Assembly (NCBI GenBank): GCA_017302035.1
Contig: JAFLEA010000007.1
Coordinates: 1-64,000, forward strand
DNA: 64,000 nucleotides
Direction of reading: 5' to 3'
Source: Lysobacterales bacterium
GTDB taxonomy: Bacteria > Pseudomonadota > Gammaproteobacteria > Xanthomonadales > Xanthomonadaceae
Within the stretch, counting starts at the first letter, position 1. Every line of letters begins with the position of its first letter. A program made the position numbers and the translations under genes. Below are positions 62,435 to 64,000 of this stretch, one piece after another. The notes beneath the pieces are model-generated. The model was not told the origin of the DNA, did not search any database, and saw only the letters and a program-made list of their open reading frames with translations.

Positions 62435-64000
62435 ATGCGCAATGGCCTCACCCGTCATCGCTGGAGCCTGCTGGCGCTGGCCGTCGCCGCCTGCGGCGCG
62501 CACGCCCAGGACAGCGGCCTCGGCGTCGACCTGCATTTCGGCAACAAGCTGGATCCGACCGGTGGCATGGCCGCCTTCGACTGCGACCGGGAAGGCGCCA
62601 GCTGGCTGTATGGCGAACGCAAGCGCACCCCGACCGGCTTCCTGTACGGCTGCATCCCAGAGCGTCCGGACTACAAGCCCACGGGCGGCGGCGACTGGCT
62701 CTACCAGGGCCACCTGGGCCTGGGCTACATGGCCCTCAACGGCGACGACGACAATGCCGTCTGGCGCCGCTTCAACGACTACCGCGACGGCGTGCTGCTC
62801 AACGCCAACTTCAGCCTGCAGCGCCCGCGCGACGGCAGCTACTTCGACTTCCAGGGCAGCCGCCTCAACGGCGACAACCAGTACTACCGCGGGCTGCTCG
62901 GCCGCGCCGGCAAGTACCGCCTGCAGTTCTTCGCCCGCAGCCAGCCCAACGTGCTCAGCAGCACCGCGCAATCGCTGTGGCAGAACCTGGGCGAACAGCA
63001 CCTGGTGCTCAAGCCCGGCCTGACCAAGGGCGCCACCACCGCCGCCCAGGTGGACGCGTTCATGGCGTCCAACCCGAAGACCTCGGTACGGGTGGTTCGC
63101 GACAAGCAGGGCCTGGGCCTCAACTACTTCATCAACCCGCAGTGGACGGCGTTCTTCAACGCCAGCCACGAGCAGCGCGAGGGCTCGCGCCCGTTCGGCG
63201 GGCCGTTCTCGTTCGGGCGCCTGGTCGAATCGTTGCGCCCGATCGACGACAACACGACCAACTTCAACGCCGGCATGCGCTACGTCGGCAGGCAGTGGCG
63301 GACCGAGTTCACCTACGCCGGCTCGTTCTTCCGCAACGGCATGAGCCACTACACCTACGAAATGCCGTACAACACCACCAACAACAACCCGGTGGGCCTG
63401 TTTTCCTACGAGCCGGAGAACGACTATCACCGGCTCGGCGCCACCTTCACCCGCAAGCTGGCTGCCTCGTGGAGCGGCGAATTCTCGCTGACCGCCGCGC
63501 TCACCACCATGACCCAGGACGACCAGCTGGTGCCGGGCCTGTCCCAGTGCAGCGGCATGCTCAACGCCACCGTCAGCTGCAACAACTGGAACAACCTCAA
63601 CGCCCTGTCGCGCAGCAGCGCGGACATGCGCATCGACAACCAGCGCCTGGGCGGGCGGCTGACCCTGCGGCCGGCCGACACCCTCACCTGGCGCAGCACG
63701 TTCAACTACCTGCGCGAGGACTACAGGGGCACCTACTTCGCCTACAACCCGCTGACCAACCAATATGGCTACATCGGCGAGAATGGCGCGTTCCCGAACA
63801 CGGTCTGGGTCACCGGCGGCTCCAACATGGTGCGCGTGCGCAACCTGCCGCTGGACAAGGAAACCAAGGAAGTCGCCACCGGCTTCGACTGGCGCCCGAG
63901 CCGCGCCAACACCCTGGGCGCGACCTACACTTTCACCCAGGTCGACCGTACCCATCGCGAATACGAGGCCACCCGCGACCACAACTTCAAGCTGACCTGG
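62435..64000 (+). CDS. MtrB/PioB-family decahaem-associated outer-membrane beta-barrel, C-terminus beyond window
   Basis: 522 residues visible with no stop; family members are ~650-750 residues, so the end is outside. A signal peptide ends GAHA-QDSG. The ATG at 62435 was chosen over 62429 because the AGGGGAG ribosome-binding site is then at normal distance. The body is a chain of alternating aromatic/polar beta-strands with short turns (for example WLYQGHLGLGYMAL, YYRGLLGRAGKYRLQFFARSQ, LGLNYFINPQWTAFFNASHEQREG), the pattern of MtrB. MtrB is a large pore that sheathes the decahaem MtrA. An extracellular MtrC/OmcA-type cytochrome, if present, would be further right. Confidence 0.85.
   Translation, partial: MRNGLTRHRWSLLALAVAACGAHAQDSGLGVDLHFGNKLDPTGGMAAFDCDREGASWLYGERKRTPTGFLYGCIPERPDYKPTGGGDWLYQGHLGLGYMALNGDDDNAVWRRFNDYRDGVLLNANFSLQRPRDGSYFDFQGSRLNGDNQYYRGLLGRAGKYRLQFFARSQPNVLSSTAQSLWQNLGEQHLVLKPGLTKGATTAAQVDAFMASNPKTSVRVVRDKQGLGLNYFINPQWTAFFNASHEQREGSRPFGGPFSFGRLVESLRPIDDNTTNFNAGMRYVGRQWRTEFTYAGSFFRNGMSHYTYEMPYNTTNNNPVGLFSYEPENDYHRLGATFTRKLAASWSGEFSLTAALTTMTQDDQLVPGLSQCSGMLNATVSCNNWNNLNALSRSSADMRIDNQRLGGRLTLRPADTLTWRSTFNYLREDYRGTYFAYNPLTNQYGYIGENGAFPNTVWVTGGSNMVRVRNLPLDKETKEVATGFDWRPSRANTLGATYTFTQVDRTHREYEATRDHNFKLTW

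Overview
The window is very GC-rich and densely coding and looks like the chromosome of a member of the Xanthomonadaceae/Lysobacteraceae (gammaproteobacteria; Pseudoxanthomonas, Luteimonas, Lysobacter or a near relative). The clues are a methionine synthase split into two adjacent genes behind an ArsR-methyltransferase regulator, a 180-kDa-type NAD-glutamate dehydrogenase, a complete Entner-Doudoroff block, the scpA-scpB-rluB run, and a large TonB receptor in a polysaccharide-use locus. I see no rRNA, tRNA, CRISPR array, transposase or integrase.

Layout. 0-2 kb: penicillin-binding protein 1C, cut by the left edge. 2-8 kb: an acyl-CoA dehydrogenase, divergent from a methionine-cycle operon (SahR-like regulator, MetH homocysteine module, MetH pterin/B12/activation module). 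8-13 kb: NAD-glutamate dehydrogenase. 13-19 kb: TetR regulator, RND efflux adaptor and pump, small membrane protein. 19-25 kb, all on minus: a succinate dehydrogenase block with an SdhAF4-type assembly factor at its head, then sdhCDAB, sdhE, a YgfX-like protein and the lipoprotein-release genes lolC/E and lolD. 25-34 kb: ygfZ, an orphan sugar-ABC ATPase, and zwf-glk-pgl-edd-eda. 34-52 kb: a carbohydrate-use locus with a secreted (alpha/alpha)6 glycosidase, two ABC permeases, a sugar-binding lipoprotein, a GH144/glucoamylase-like lipoprotein, a TonB receptor, a LacI regulator, a secreted esterase, GH2 and GH3. 52-57 kb: scpA, scpB, rluB with a long Gly-rich tail, and an FAD oxidoreductase. 57-59 kb: omega-amidase and methionine aminotransferase. 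59-64 kb: ccmA-ccmB, then a TetR gene, a decaheme MtrA/DmsE-type cytochrome and an MtrB/PioB-type outer-membrane barrel cut by the right edge.

How the parts fit. The carbohydrate locus, the orphan ATPase and the Entner-Doudoroff genes make a plausible route from outer-membrane capture of a glucan, through periplasmic trimming and ABC import, to central metabolism. Four copies of the 14-bp palindrome TGTAAnCGnTTyCA lie before lacI-TBDT, the GH144-ABC operon, GH3-GH2 and the esterase, so one LacI regulon probably covers all four transcription units. At the right end, c-type haem maturation genes run straight into a porin-cytochrome (MtrAB) module with its own promoter and operator-like palindromes. 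This points to trans-outer-membrane electron transfer in a lineage not usually associated with it, and is the most unusual content of the window.
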